A stretch of DNA of 64,000 bases from Cherax quadricarinatus (Eukaryota > Arthropoda > Malacostraca > Decapoda > Parastacidae): NCBI RefSeq assembly GCF_038502225.1, contig NC_091312.1:35537626-35601625 (forward strand), written 5' to 3'. A program made the position numbers and the translations under genes. Below are positions 33,491-44,702 of the stretch, in pieces. The notes beneath the pieces are model-generated. The model did no database searches. It worked only from the letters and a program-made list of their open reading frames with translations, and had not been told where the DNA came from. Within the stretch, counting starts at the first letter, position 1; the number at the start of each line of letters is the position of its first letter.

Positions 33491-33985
33491 CTCTTCCCAT
33501 CCCCTTCAGCCTCTTCAGAATAATTCTCTGTGCCCCACTGTGCACTAGGCTCGTGAACGTGAGAGAAGAATTGAAGCTTCTTACTCTGCATGAGAGAATA
33601 GCATAGTAAAACATAACATTCTGTGCTTAGATTTTGAGAGATCTGACGTCGTCAGCATGACTGAGGGATGTGCTGCTTCATGCTTACAACATGTGTATAA
33701 CCTATACACTAATTCGCCATCTATAAATATTACCAATCTATATTCATGCTGAGCATCACTGTTCAATTTAATGTACCTATCAACGACATCCTTTTCCCTG
33801 CTTGCTGTATACTGTACGGATATCATACACACCTGTCATTAAGAATCATGAGAATCCACACCTTAAGACAACAGTGCAAGAAATTGTCTTGTATGTTGTT
33901 ACCTTGTTGCCTAGTGAGCCCCACTGATGTCTCGGTTCAGCAGACTTTGTAAAATATCCGTAAGAGATAATTGAGGGCCTGGTTT
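33491..33985. other. Unassigned sequence, no gene seen
   Basis: About 500 bp with frames below 85 codons and no recognised repeat. Confidence 0.5.
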
Positions 33986-33987
33986 CC

Positions 33988-34120
33988 TCAAGGAGGTTCC
34001 TTGATGCAAGGAATTGGAGTTGTCCTTCCCTTCCTTAGCTTGAACCTGATTGCCTTCCGTTCTCTCAGGCACCGTACAACCCTACGGGTTTAGTGCTTTC
34101 CCCTGAATATAATAGGGCGC
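33988..34120 (+). repeat. SINE-like repeat, GGGTTTAGCGCTTCC family, copy 1
   Basis: It shares an ordered series of blocks with 45796-45965, 47812-47998 (inverted) and 54955-55115: a 'ggttccttgatg' start, 'ggaattgg', 'gattgccttcc', and 'acgggtttagtgctttcccc' before an A/T tail. No protein-coding content. Confidence 0.7.
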
Positions 34121-34289
34121 AGTTATAATCTGTACATTGCCTTAACTTGCTGGAATGTGGTTTGGAAGGTAGTGCAGAATAAACAAAGTCACAAGTGTGG
34201 GCTACATAGACACAATAAGAAAGCAGTGTCAACATTGGTCACCCTAAACTTTTCAAGCTAGTACCACCACCAGCAGCAGGCTTAAGAAA

Positions 34290-34490
34290 TACTACCAGAA
34301 TAATAAAAGTTTTCAAGAGGAAACTTGACCACTACCTCAGGTCACTAAGTGTCAGAGGAATCAGACTAATGGCTATGTGGGCCAGCAAGCCGCTAACACA
34401 ACAGCCTTGTTAAACAGGCAGTCAAGAAGGAAGCCTGGTGTAAGAACAGGCTGAGAGGGAAGAGGACTCGAAACAAGTTACGGGTATATC
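34290..34490 (+). mobile_element. CR1-like LINE C-terminal fragment
   Basis: Begins VFKRKLDHYLRSLS-like and ends 'gaaacaagttacgggtata', parallel to the fragment at 13268-13430. Strongly diverged. Confidence 0.55.
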
Positions 34491-34755
34491 ACTTGTAACT
34501 TTCGTCCTCTCTTGTCAGTAATAACACTAAACTCTTCTAGCAGAAGTGATTTGTCTTCTCAGAACAGCCTTCTCTTACTTTCGTCACTACAAACCGGTTT
34601 CCAGTTATTCTCGTACCCGTCCTCTCAGTATCCAAGTAAATTTTGCATAAAAGATTTGTAGTATATTTCTTTATTAGGTTGTCCTCTATCCATAAAAAAA
34701 TACCAATTATAAGAATCCACAGCGGAAAAAAAATACAAGATTAACGAAATCGTAA
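34491..34755. other. Unassigned sequence
   Basis: Short stretch with no recognised feature. Confidence 0.45.
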
Positions 34756-34759
34756 TAAC

Positions 34760-34862
34760 ACGATTTCAAACAAATCACAGAATGGGTGGGGTTCAAACCC
34801 ATGTCAAGCACGTCATAAAGTTCACAGGCCAGTGTGTTAACCACTAGTCCATGCCGGCCTAA
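34760..34862 (-). repeat. tRNA-derived SINE head
   Basis: The minus strand has an A-box-like segment TAGTGGTTAACAC (plus 34834-34847) and B-box-like GGGTTTGAACCCC (34789-34801), with tRNA-like spacing. A second, plus-strand head with GCCAGTGGTTAGCACAC lies at 34950-34985. Neither folds into an intact tRNA as far as I can see. Confidence 0.65.
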
Positions 34863-35004
34863 CAAGATTTATCCAATCAGGTATATTTCTATACCTGTGG
34901 TGATGGTGGTAGTAATGGTGATGTATACCTAAGGTGGATGAATTTTGTTGGGCTGGCATGGGCCAGTGGTTAGCACACTGGGACTAATGTTTCATCATCA
35001 GCAG

Positions 35005-35284
35005 GAGAGACTTTGTGTTAGGGCGACGGCTACCGTAGATATCATGCAGGCTATGTGGAGTAAGCAGAGATTACAACCCAGAGCGTGAACTCTGACATGC
35101 GCAAGCTCCACAAACTCAACCAGAACTCTACACCAAAGACAGACCGACCGACGCAAGACGACTGCCGATCTTACCAGAAGATGTCAGAAACACTGCAGAG
35201 AAAGTGTAGAACAGGCAAGCACCAGATGAACCTGGCCCAAAGATGGGCTCCGGGAGTAGAAAAACTCATCAAAAGTATCAAGGT
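35005..35284 (+). mobile_element. CR1-like 3' end split by the gypsy insertion
   Basis: The part from 35205 ('caggcaagcaccagatgaac') matches the fragment at 13350-13430. The text runs to 'aaaagtatcaaggt', where the gypsy LTR begins. 'aaggt' is repeated after the far LTR at 45134-45138, so sequence continues there. The first 200 bp are unassigned. Confidence 0.55.
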
Positions 35285-35710
35285 ATTACAACCCAGGAGT
35301 CCAAATGGCCTGTTATCCTGGGTGTAAAGGGAGCAAAATAAACACAGCAGAAAACTTGTAACTTATTATCCTTCACGAATTTAGAACAGAAGTATGTACA
35401 CTATATACACTATGTACAGCAATAGGTATTAGTGCACTCCATGGTAAGCAAGGCAGAATAGAAGCCACTAGAGAGAAGACCGTGCTTCAACCAGCTCTAG
35501 AATGGGAATGACAAGGGCAGACAGGAGAGTGGTACCCACATAACCTCTGCAATTGCCAAAACCATCTCATTGGCTGGAACCTGGGTACTGGTTGAACGAC
35601 GGGGCCCCATCGTCAACCCTCAGTCACTTGGTTCGCTGGTTGGGGGAGATAGCCTGTAAATGAGGGCGTGTACATGTGCCTAAAGGTTACGTACTCTTTG
35701 CATGCCACAC
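35285..35710 (-). repeat. Gypsy 3' LTR
   Basis: Aligns along its whole length with 44703-45133. On the plus strand it runs from attacaaccc to ttgcatgccacac. Length 426 bp, against 431 bp for the partner; small indels account for the difference. The minus strand starts close to TGTGG. Confidence 0.9.
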
Positions 35711-36048
35711 CCCCACCCGAGAAGGCTCAGGATTAGGCTCCCACCTCCCAGTGGTAACCGTGCCGCCATGGCACAAAATAATGGGACCGCCTTTCCTCTC
35801 AACCATCCAACTCTTAGATAGAGCTCAGCTTTTCACGTGACAAAAAGCCAAACCCTAAACTCAGAGCGAGACAGCAGACAGTCGGGCTAGCTTAGGTCCA
35901 AGACACGGGCGGACGGTAGCCTGCATCCCCTCACTAAAAAAAAAACCCACACCAGGGGATAAAAAAAGAGCTTGGAAGGGGTTACCACAAGTAACCTAAC
36001 ACATCCTAACCTAATATATAATTATTATAAATAATATTGTTAGACTCT
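35711..36048. other. Gypsy 3' untranslated region
   Basis: Lies between the RNase H stop and the 3' LTR. A G-rich tract (minus strand CGGGTGGGGG, next to 35710) may be the polypurine tract. Homopolymers A10 and A7 are present. No coding content. Confidence 0.6.
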
Positions 36049-37445
36049 TGATAAAGAGTCTGCCAACATATTTTCTTTGCCGGCAATATGTACAATTCTC
36101 AGAAAGTAGGGTTGCAGTCTTAGCGTCCATCACATGAGCCTTGTGTTGTGGTTCTTCATGGTTTGGAGATATACTAGAGGATTGTGATCACTGTAGACAG
36201 TGACCACCTGAGAAGTTTGTCCCACTGCATCAAAGTGCTCCAAAGCCAGTACCAGCGCGAGGGCTTCTTTTTCAATGGTAGAGTAAGCCCTCTGATGCGG
36301 CTGGAACTTGGCCGAGAAGAAGGCTACAGGCTGCAACTCCTTGGCCCCGTTTTGCAACAATACTGCCCGAATCCGACTCGCAAGCATCAACCTGTAATGA
36401 GAAAGGTTTGGAGAAGTCTGGAGACAAAAGAATGGATGCAGTACATAATCTTTTTGCTTTGTCAAAAGCATCCTGAGCAACTGAAGTCCAAATAAAGGGA
36501 ACTTTGTGACTTGTAAGAGGGGCTACAATATCTGAGAAATTCTTACAGAATCTTCTGTAAAATCCTATCATGCCTTGGAAACGTTGAAGAGATTTCCTAT
36601 CATGAGGAACTGGATAATCTTTAATGGCAAGAACTTTAGCAAGTTTAGGAGCAACTTTACCACTACCTACTTCATGGCCTAGAAAAGTAACAGTGGCCTG
36701 GCCAAAGGAAGACTTAGATAAATTAACAGTTAAATGGGAACTCTGAAAGGTCTCAAAAAGAGCCTTAAGTCTAATTAGGTGTTGATCCCAAGTATCAGAC
36801 ACCACAACAATATCATCCAGGTACGCTGCCGTGCCTTCAAGTCCTTTAATAGCCTGATGGATAAGTTTCTGGAATGAAGAGGGGGAGTTTTTCATTCCGA
36901 AGGGGGTAACTATATTGATAATGACCTCCTGGAATTAAGAAAGCAGAGATTTCCTTCCCCTTATCCATCAAGGGTACCTGATAGTAACCTTTAAGGAGAT
37001 CTAACTTGGATACAAAAGTAGCCTTGCCCACAAAGTTGATTACGTCATCCAGACGAGGAAGAGGGTAAGCATCTGTGATTGTGACCTCATTTACCTTACG
37101 GTAGTCTGTACACATATGAAACCCTCCATTAGCTTTTTTAACAAGGATGCACGGTGAAGCCCATGGACTAGACTCCTCCTCCACTAAACCATGCTCTAAC
37201 AGAAATTCTACTTCCTGCTGAAGTAGTCTCTGCTTTTCAGGATTAACTCTGTAGGGGGAGAGTTTAATAGGTTTAGAGTTTCCCACATCTACATCATGAT
37301 AACCTAACGTACATTTTTTCGGCACATCCGAAAAAATATCAGGGTATGACTGTAGAAGTGCAGTTAAACTTGTTGCTTGAGTTTCAGACAGCCCAACCAT
37401 TAAAGGGCTAGGGTCCTTGAGGAGGACAGTTTGAAAGCTTAACAT
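36049..37445 (-). pseudogene. Gypsy reverse transcriptase and RNase H, three frames
   Basis: RT: PIKLSPYRVNPEKQ, CTDYRKVNEVT (about residue 117), motif A FVSKLDLLKGYYQVPL (37445-36846 frame). A frameshift at about 36900 leads to the second frame (36895-36272), with FQKLIHQAIKGLEG, catalytic AYLDDIVVV and FLGHEVGSGKVAP. A second frameshift at about 36400-36480 leads to RNase H (QPVAFFSAKF, STIEKEALALVLALEHFD, YSDHNPLVYL, then GKENMLADSLSR to about 36049). The catalytic Asp pair and the RNase H acidic residues remain visible. RT directly follows the integrase C-terminus, the reverse of usual gypsy order. Confidence 0.88.
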
Positions 37446-37558
37446 TAATTTAAGAAATAGAGTGCAAAGAGTCAGTCGTCCTCAGAGGAAAAGGACAGAG
37501 TCATTACTGGGACTTTATCTGGTGTATGAAAAGATTTTAATTGATTAATGTGATATAT

Positions 37559-38447
37559 TTAAGTTTTTGAGGTCTTATCAAGGGGAGCTACCACATAATT
37601 TACATCAGATAATTTACTTACAATTTGCATAGGTCCCGTAAATCTAGCTTTCAAGGTGTGGCCAGGTATAGGTTCCTGCACCAACACCTTGTCTCCTGGA
37701 TGGAAGGAGCGGAATTGTGCATTTCTGTCATACCTCTGTTTCATCTTATTTTGAGCTGCCTTTAGGTTAGCCTTGGCTAACTGACGTGCCACCTGCAACC
37801 TTGAAGAAGGGTTGTAGAGTGTTGAGCTAACGTCTTCTCCCATCCATCCGTCTTTGAGCGCCCGAAGAGGACCTTGTACATTGTGCCCAAAGATCAGCTC
37901 AAACGGACTATACCCGGTAGACTCTTGCACTGTTTCTCGTACTGAGAACAGCAACAAAGGTAGTGATTCATCCCAGTCTGTAGGAAAATGCATGCAAAAA
38001 GTTCTCATCATGGTTTTTAACGTCTGATGGAATCTTTCCAAGGCACCTTGGGACTGAGGATGATAGGCAGTGGATAAGTTGTGGATTATCCCTAACCTAG
38101 TTAATGCTTCCTTAAATGCTTTGGCAGTGAAGTTAGTACCTTGATCACTTTGAATAGTTTTAGGAATGCCAAAACAAGAAATAAATCTTCTTAAAGCTTT
38201 GAGAATAGCTTTAGTATTAATACTGCGCATAGGAATTACTTCAGAATATCTAGTTACTCTATCCGTAATGGTAAATAAATACTGATTTCCCGACTTTGAC
38301 CTAGGTAGTGGACCTACACAATCTATAATTAAATCTGCAAAAGGTTCTCCATCAGCAGGTATAGGTTGGAGAGGTGCAGGTTTAATGGAATGTCCAGGTT
38401 TCCCTACTTGCTGACATTCTCGGCAACACCAGATATGATTCTTCACA
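37559..38447 (-). pseudogene. Gypsy integrase: second half of zinc finger, DDE core, C-terminus
   Basis: The frame starts inside the HHCC zinc finger (CCRECQQVGKPGH). The core follows: Asp in DLIIDCVGPLP, Asp in IQSDQGTNF, Glu in GALERFHQ, a complete DDE. The C-terminal part, DKVLVQEPIPGHTLKARF then TGPMQIVSKL, is of GPF/GPY type. The upstream residues encoded at 38448-38536 come from the RTE 3' tail, not the gypsy. The other half of the zinc finger lies at 42028-42100, beyond the inserted RTE. It ends at 37559 and RT begins about 110 bp further on. Confidence 0.9.
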
Positions 38448-38710
38448 TCCTGCTTTTTTTTTTTTTTATTATCACACTGGCTGATTCCCACCAAGGCAGG
38501 GTGGCCTGAAAAAGAAAAACTTTCACCATCATTCACTCCATCACTGTCTTGCCAGAAGGGTGCTTTACGCTCCAGTTTTTAAACTGCAACATTAACACCC
38601 CTCCTTCAGAGTGCAGGCACTGTACTTCCCATCTCCAGGACTCAAGTCCGGCCCGCCGGTTTCCCTGAACCCCTTCATAAATGTTACTTTGCTCACACTC
38701 CAACAGCACG

Positions 38711-40687
38711 TCAAGTATTAAAAACCATTTGTCTCCATTCACTCCTATCAAACATGCTCACGCATGCCTGCTGGAAGTCCAAGCCCCTCGCACACAAAAC
38801 CTCCTTTACCCCCTCCCTCCAACCTTTCCTAGGCCGACCCCTACCCCGCCTTCCTTCCACTACAGACCGATACGCTCTTGAAGTTATTCTGTTTCGCTCC
38901 ATTCTCTCCACATGTCCGAACCACCTCAACAACCCTTCCTCAGTCCTCTGGACAACAGTTTTGGTAATCCCGCACCTCCTCCTAACTTCCAAACTATGAA
39001 TTCTCTGCATTATATTCACACCACACATTGCTCTCAGACATGACATCTCCACTGCCTCCAGCCTACTCCTCGCTGCAACATTCATCACCCATGCTTCACA
39101 CCCATATAAGAGCGTTAGTAAAACTATACTCTCATACATTCCCCTCTTTGCCTCCAAGGACAAAGTTCTTAGTCTCCACAGACTCCTAAGTGCACCACTC
39201 ACCCTTTTCCCCTCATCAATTCTATGATTCACCTCATCTTTCATAGACCCATCCGCTGACACGTCCACTCCCAAATATCTGAATACATTCACCTCCTCCA
39301 TACTCTCTCCCTCCAATCTGATATCCAATCTTTCATCAACTAATCTTTTTGTTATCCTCATAACCTTACTCTTTCCTGTATTCACTTTCAATTTTCTTCT
39401 TTTGCACACCCTACCAAATTCATCCACCAATCTCTGCAACTTCTCTTCAGAATCTCCCAAGAGCACAGTGTCATCAGCAAAGAGCAACTGTGACAACTCC
39501 CACTTTATGTGTGATTCTTTATCTTTTAACTCCACGCCTCTTGCCAAGACCCTCGCATTTACTTCTCTTACAACCCCATCTATAAATATATTAAACAACC
39601 ACTGTGACATCACACATCCTTGTCTAAGGCCTACTTTTACTGGGAAATAATTTCACTCTTTCCTACATACTCTAACTTGAGCCTCACTATCCTTGTAAAA
39701 ACTCTTCACTGCTTTCAGTAACCTACCTCCTACACCATACACCTGCAACATCTGCCACATTGCCCCCCTATCCACCCTGTCATACGCCTTTTCCAAATCC
39801 ATAAATGCCACAAAGACCTCTTTAGCCTTATCTAAATACTGTTCACTTATATGTTTCACTGTAAACACCTGGTCCGCACACCACCTACCTTTCCTAAAGC
39901 CTCCTTGTTCATCTGCTACCCTATTCTCCGTCTTACTCTTAATTCTTTCAATAATAACTCTACCATACACTTTGCCAGGTATACTCAACAGACTTATCCC
40001 CCTATAATTTTTGCACTCTCTTTTATCCCCTTTGCCTTTATACAAAGGAACTATGCATGCTCTCTGCCAATCCCTAGGTACCTTACCCTCTTCCATACAT
40101 TTATTAAATAATTGCACCAACCACTCCAAAACTATATCCCCACCTGCTTTTAACATTTCTATCTTTATCCCATCAATCCCGGCTGCCTTACCCCCTTTCA
40201 TTTTACCTACTGCCTCACGAACTTCCCCCACACTCAAAACTGGCTCTTCCTCACTCCTACAAGATGTTGTTCCTCCTTGCCCTATACACGAAATCACAGC
40301 TTCCCTATCTTCATCAACATTTAACAATTCCTCAAAATATTCCCTCCATCTTCCCAATACCTCTAACTCTCCATTTAATAACTCTCCTCTCCTATTTTTA
40401 ACTGACAAATCCATTTGTTCTCGAGGCTTTCTTAACTTGTTAATCTCACTCCAAAACTTTTTCTTATTTTCAACAAAATTTGTTGATAACATCTCACCCA
40501 CTCTCTCATTTGCTCTCTTTTTACATTGCTTCACCACTCTCTTAACCTCTCTCTTTTTCTCCATATACTCTTCCCTCCTTGCATCACTTCTACTTTGTAA
40601 AAACTTCTCATATGCTAACTTTTTCTCTCTTACTACTCTCTTCACATCATCATTCCACCAATCGCTCCTCTTCCCTCCCACACCCAC
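38711..40687 (-). pseudogene. RTE-B reverse transcriptase and C-terminal region, one stop
   Basis: A single frame carries RT fingers (GKAAGIDGIKIEML, ECKNYRGISLLSIPGKVYG), motif A FVAFMDLEKAYDRVD, GLRQGCVMSQWLFNIFIDGV (motif B region), and catalytic LLFADDTVLLGDS. The C-terminal region of this clade follows (LLYGCEAWVMN, LLRWFGHVERMERNR, RGRGRPRKGWREGVKEV). One TGA at 39653-39655 interrupts it between motif A and motif B. Upstream there is a frameshift at about 40690-40750 and a stop at 40755 separating it from the endonuclease. Confidence 0.88.
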
Positions 40688-40754
40688 TTTCCTGTAACCA
40701 CAAACTTCTGCTGAACACTCTTAACACTACATTTTTAAACCTACCCCATACCTC

Positions 40755-41618
40755 TTAGACCCCATTGCCTATGCTCTCATTAGCCCATCTATCCTCCAAT
40801 AGCTGTTTATATCTTACCCTAACTGCCTCCTCTTTTAGTTTATAAACCTTAACCTCTCTCTTCCCTGATGCTTCTATTCTCCTTGTATCCCATCTACCTT
40901 TTACTATCAGTGTAGCTACAACTAGAAAGTGATCTGATATATCTGTGGCCCCTCTATAAACATGTACATCCTGAAGTCTACTCAACAGTCTTTTATCTAC
41001 CAATACATAATCCAACAAACTACTGTCATTTTGCCCTACATCATATCTTGTTTACTTATTTATCCTCTTTTTCTTAAAATATGTATTACCTATAACCAAA
41101 CCCCTTTCTATACAAAGTTCAATCAAAGGGCTCCCATTATCATTTACACCTGGCACTCCAAACTTACCTACCACACCCTCTCTAAAAGTTTCTCCTACTT
41201 TAGCATTCAGGTCCCCTACCACAATTACTCTCTCACTTGGTTCAAAGGCTCCTATACATTCGCTTAACATCTCCCAAAAACTCTCTCTCTCCTCTGCATT
41301 CCTCTCTTCTCCAGGTGCATACACGCTTATTATGACCCACCTCTCGCATCCAAATTTTACTTTAATCCACATAATTCTTGAATTTACACATTCATATTCT
41401 CTTTTCTCCTTCCATAACTGATCATTCAACATTACTGCTACCCCTTCCTTTGCTCTAACTCTCTCAGATACTCCAGATTTAATCCCATTTATTTCCCCCC
41501 ACCGAAACTCCCCTACCCCCTTCAGCTTTGTTTCACTTAGGGCCAGGACATCCAACTTCTTTTCATTCATAACATCAGCAATCATCTGTTTCTTGTCATC
41601 CGCACTACATCCACGCAC
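40755..41618 (-). pseudogene. RTE-B AP-type endonuclease, one stop
   Basis: Frame 41618-41052 carries the endonuclease (LALSETKLKG with catalytic Glu, IISVYAPGE, VVVGDLNAKVG with Asp/Asn). After one TAA at 41052 the same frame continues to 40755 (LDYVLVDKR, ISDHFLVVATL with the Ser-Asp-His end). This is the endonuclease of RTE elements, close in type to CFDP2/BovB-like proteins. It cuts target DNA for priming. Confidence 0.85.
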
Positions 41619-42027
41619 ATTTAAGCACCCCAGTTTTATAAAGTTTTTCTTCTCTTTTTTAGTAAATGTCTACAGGAGAAGGGGTTACTAGCATGGCTTA
41701 CGGAGGAAAGATTCTTTTCCACTTCCCCATGGACAATAGAAGAAATAAAGAGGAACAAGAGCTATTTAGAAAAAGGAGAAAAACCTAGATGTATGTATAT
41801 ATATATGCACGTGCGTGTCTGTGAAGTGTGACCAAAGTGTAAGTAGGAGTAGCAAGATATCCCTGTTATCTAGCGTGTTTATGAGACAGAAAAAGAAACC
41901 AGCAATCCTACCATCATGCAAAACAGTTACAGGTTTCTGTTTCACAGTCACCTGGCAGGACGGTAGTACTTCCCTGGGTGGTTGCTGTCTACCAACCTAC
42001 TACCTTCTGCTACTACCTTCCTGCTTT

Positions 42028-42810
42028 AATTTTGGCCAATAAAATTCTTTTGTGATTCTATATAAGGTTTTAGTAATTCCTAAGTGTATTGAAGTATTAT
42101 GAGCTATATTCAATATTTGAGGTCTAAACTTTGTTGGAACTACTAACCTGTCAGACAATTGCTGGCCCTCTATCTCCTTACCAGTCTCAGTGCAGATCAA
42201 ATAGTCATTTTTAAGTTCATACTTGACTGGATGATCCAAAGAGGATTTACCCATGGCTGCCTGAAAAGCAAAATTTAAAGAATGGTCCTTTCGTTGTTCC
42301 TCCCGGAAGGACAGTCCCTCGGGCATGGAAACAGAGATATCTGGCAATCCTGCAACCTTGGAATTGGAAGGCTTGATCGGGGTTTGCTCACTTGATCTAC
42401 GAGGCCTCGGCTGGTTTTCCTCATAAAACAACGTGGCTATTCCGAGATCGGAGTCGTCCAAGGATAGGTCAACATTCTCACCAGACAACCCTTGGGATGT
42501 TGCCCGAGTTATGGCCACCACCGGAGAAGAATTAATCATTATCGGTTCAGGACATACACTAGCAGTGGTAATGTTATTACCCAGTAATAACATGGCATCT
42601 TTCATGGGGAATCCTTCGGATACACCCACAGTCAAGTACCCAGTGTAATATTTGCATTGTACATAAATTTTATGCAAAGGGACAGAATATATAGCTCCTC
42701 CAAATGCTTCCAATAAAACAGAGGAATTCAAGGAAGTGTTCTTTGAAAGGGGTAATATTCCCTCTCTTATAAGTGAGCAATATGCTCCAGTATCTAAAGG
42801 TTTTGACTTC
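42028..42810 (-). pseudogene. Gypsy protease, linker and first half of integrase zinc finger
   Basis: The minus-strand frame has the aspartic protease active-site LDTGA (plus about 42783-42800), then LLEAFGGAIYSVPLHK and MKDAMLLLGNN. A Ser/Asp-rich linker follows, then the HH half of the integrase zinc finger (NIAHNTSIHLGITKTLYR, then EFYWPKLKQ), cut at 42027 by RTE-B. The gag frame and this frame differ by one base near 42805. That may be a mutation or a natural gag-pol frameshift. Confidence 0.82.
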
Positions 42811-44148
42811 AGTTGTTTCGGAGTTTTCCTGAAGGGAAATAAGACTCTTAAAATAATAAGGGGCCATCCCTTTTTCTACTCCTCTCAGGGACATGTTACT
42901 AGGGATATTAGAGATTTTCCCAATGGGTTGGGGTTTGTGGGGGCAGTTGGGATGGATGTGACCTACTTTGTTACAGAGGAAGCAGATGACAGGCTTGCCC
43001 TTTACTCCCTGCTGACATTGCAACTGGTGTCGCTCTGGCTGGTGTCTCTCTGGATATTGTTGTCGAGATGCACCATATTGAGTAGTTTGTCTCTCATCAG
43101 GTGGACCATAAGTTGAGAAGCGTGGCTCACCAGGTGACTTAGTTGGCTGACGTAGACGTTCTCCCTCCGGCTGGCACTTCATTCTCCAAGGTTGACGATC
43201 TCTTCTTATGCCAGGCTGTTGAAAAGAGAGACGGGACCGCTAGGACAAGGAGCGGTTAGTTTCAAAGGTATCAGCCAGCCTGGCTGCCTCCAATGCAATG
43301 GTTGAGTCACAATCCTGCAGAAAGACTCGAACCTCTGGTCCCACAGACTCCAGCAGGTTGTCAGTCAGGATAAGCTGCACAAGATCATCGAAGGTAGCAA
43401 CACCACTTGCTTTATACCAGCTGGTAAAAGCTTTGGTCTGCTGTCACACAAAATCAACCAGGGATTGACAAAGCTGTTGTCTGCCTAGTTTGAAAAGCTT
43501 CCGATACTTAGCTGGGATACAAGTATATGCTCCCAACACTGTGGTCTTCACTACTTTATAATCGGAAAATTCAGTATCATTTAACACTGACGTAAATTCC
43601 TGTGCCTTACCAAACAATGCTGTGTGAACTAACGATGCCCAATGCTGTTCCGGCCACCTCAAGGCTCGAGCCCGATTTTCGAAAGCTTCGAAAAATTGTT
43701 CTGGTCCGGCCTCATTGAAGCGGGGAACAAACTGTACAGCTTTCTGTAAACTAAAGTCATTTACAGAATGCGAAAACTGCCTCCTTTCTTTTTCCCTATC
43801 AAATTATTCTTTTGCAAATGCTCTCTGTTCCCTAGTCTGCTGAAGATTGATTTTTGCCAGCTCAAGTGCCAACGCCGCTGATTCACCTTGAGACAGCCCT
43901 GCTGCACTAGACTGACGATTTTGCTCTGTTGATATATCTTCTTCCTGCGAGAACATAGGAGTTTTGTTCTTGGCTCCCGTAGAGGGAGGAGTCTGATGTG
44001 TCATCTCTTCTCGAAGTTTGTCAGTGATCAGTGAACGCAGTTGCACAGCTGTGAGAGTGCGTTCGTAATCAATGCCAATGGAACGAGCAATTTGCCAACA
44101 ACGCTGTAGGGACAATTCAGGTAGGTTAAACAAAGTATATGCGAACAC
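42811..44148 (-). pseudogene. Gypsy gag with CCHC knuckle, three stops in one frame
   Basis: One frame runs throughout, broken by stops at 43804-43806, 43444-43446 and about 43243. Pieces: an N-terminal part with YERTLTAVQLRSLITDKLRE, and a capsid-like part (FEAFENRARALRWPEQHWAS, GKAQEFTSVL, DYKVVKTTVLGAY) that resembles the Gmr1/SCAN-like Gag type. The C-terminal zinc knuckle CFLCNKVGHIHPNC fits C-x2-C-x4-H-x4-C. The Gag packages the element RNA. The true start is not certain. Confidence 0.8.
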
Positions 44149-44683
44149 CAGACGTCTGACTCATCTAGGTGGCATACCACAATGTATAAGTATTTGCTAT
44201 GCACAGTATGATTGCAGAATACCCCAACGTAACACGTTATTTGCAGAACACGCTTAGCTATGCACAGTACGATTGCAGAATACGCATACAAGGTGGATAC
44301 GCAATAGCAAAGCTGACTGCAAAATCTTCACATTGAACAGGCTAGTAGCGAGCTGTTGAACGATCACACAATAGCAAGGCTGACCATAGCAAAGCAACTG
44401 ACATGCAAAGTTTGTAAAGCGTTGGCAAAGCTGAATGCAATGCCAGACAGCAAGCTACACACTGTTCCACAAGATTGACCGTAGCGAAGCGACCACACCA
44501 AACAAGCTAGTAGGGAGCTGTTGAACAATCATACAATAGCAAGGCTGACCATAGCAAAGCAACTGACATGCAAAGTTTGTAAAGCGTTGGCAAAGCTAAA
44601 TGCAATGCCAGACAGCAAGCTACACAATGTTCTTGCTTCCAGCTTCACCCTAGGCTCAACCCTTTCTCTAAGTCCAGCTCCAG
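44149..44683. repeat. Gypsy 5' leader with an internal tandem repeat
   Basis: The leader contains two copies of a block of about 180 bp with 'ctgaccatagcaaagcaact' and 'gacatgcaaagtttgtaaag' (44386 and 44547). Tandem duplication of leader sequence is the simplest reading. Confidence 0.75.
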
Positions 44684-44701
44684 CTCCCAGACAGGCCCCC
44701 A
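44684..44701 (-). other. Putative primer binding site, tRNA-Pro-like
   Basis: One base inside the 5' LTR, the minus strand reads TGGGGGCCTGTCTGGGAG. It starts with TGG, as needed to pair with a tRNA CCA end, and resembles the tRNA-Pro primer site TGGGGGCTCGTCCGGGAT at 14 of 18 positions by eye. Confidence 0.6.
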
Positions 44702-44702
44702 T

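Larger units (their letters stand above)
38457..42018 (-). mobile_element. RTE-B: near full-length RTE-clade LINE inside gypsy integrase
   Basis: Minus strand: 5' UTR of about 400 bp, endonuclease, RT, C-terminal region, and a 3' end with 'ccttggtgggaatcagcc' and 'gtgataata' before an A run. The 9 bp target duplication TCCTGCTTT is at 38448-38456 and 42019-42027. It shares length and order with RTE-A, and with a truncated copy at 54398-54838. It has only a handful of stops or frameshifts and is much younger than RTE-A. Confidence 0.9.

Noticed and set aside
34985..35010. Possible hammerhead core CTGATGATGAAAC on the minus strand
   Set aside because: There is no stem II between the core and GAAA, so the fold is not possible.
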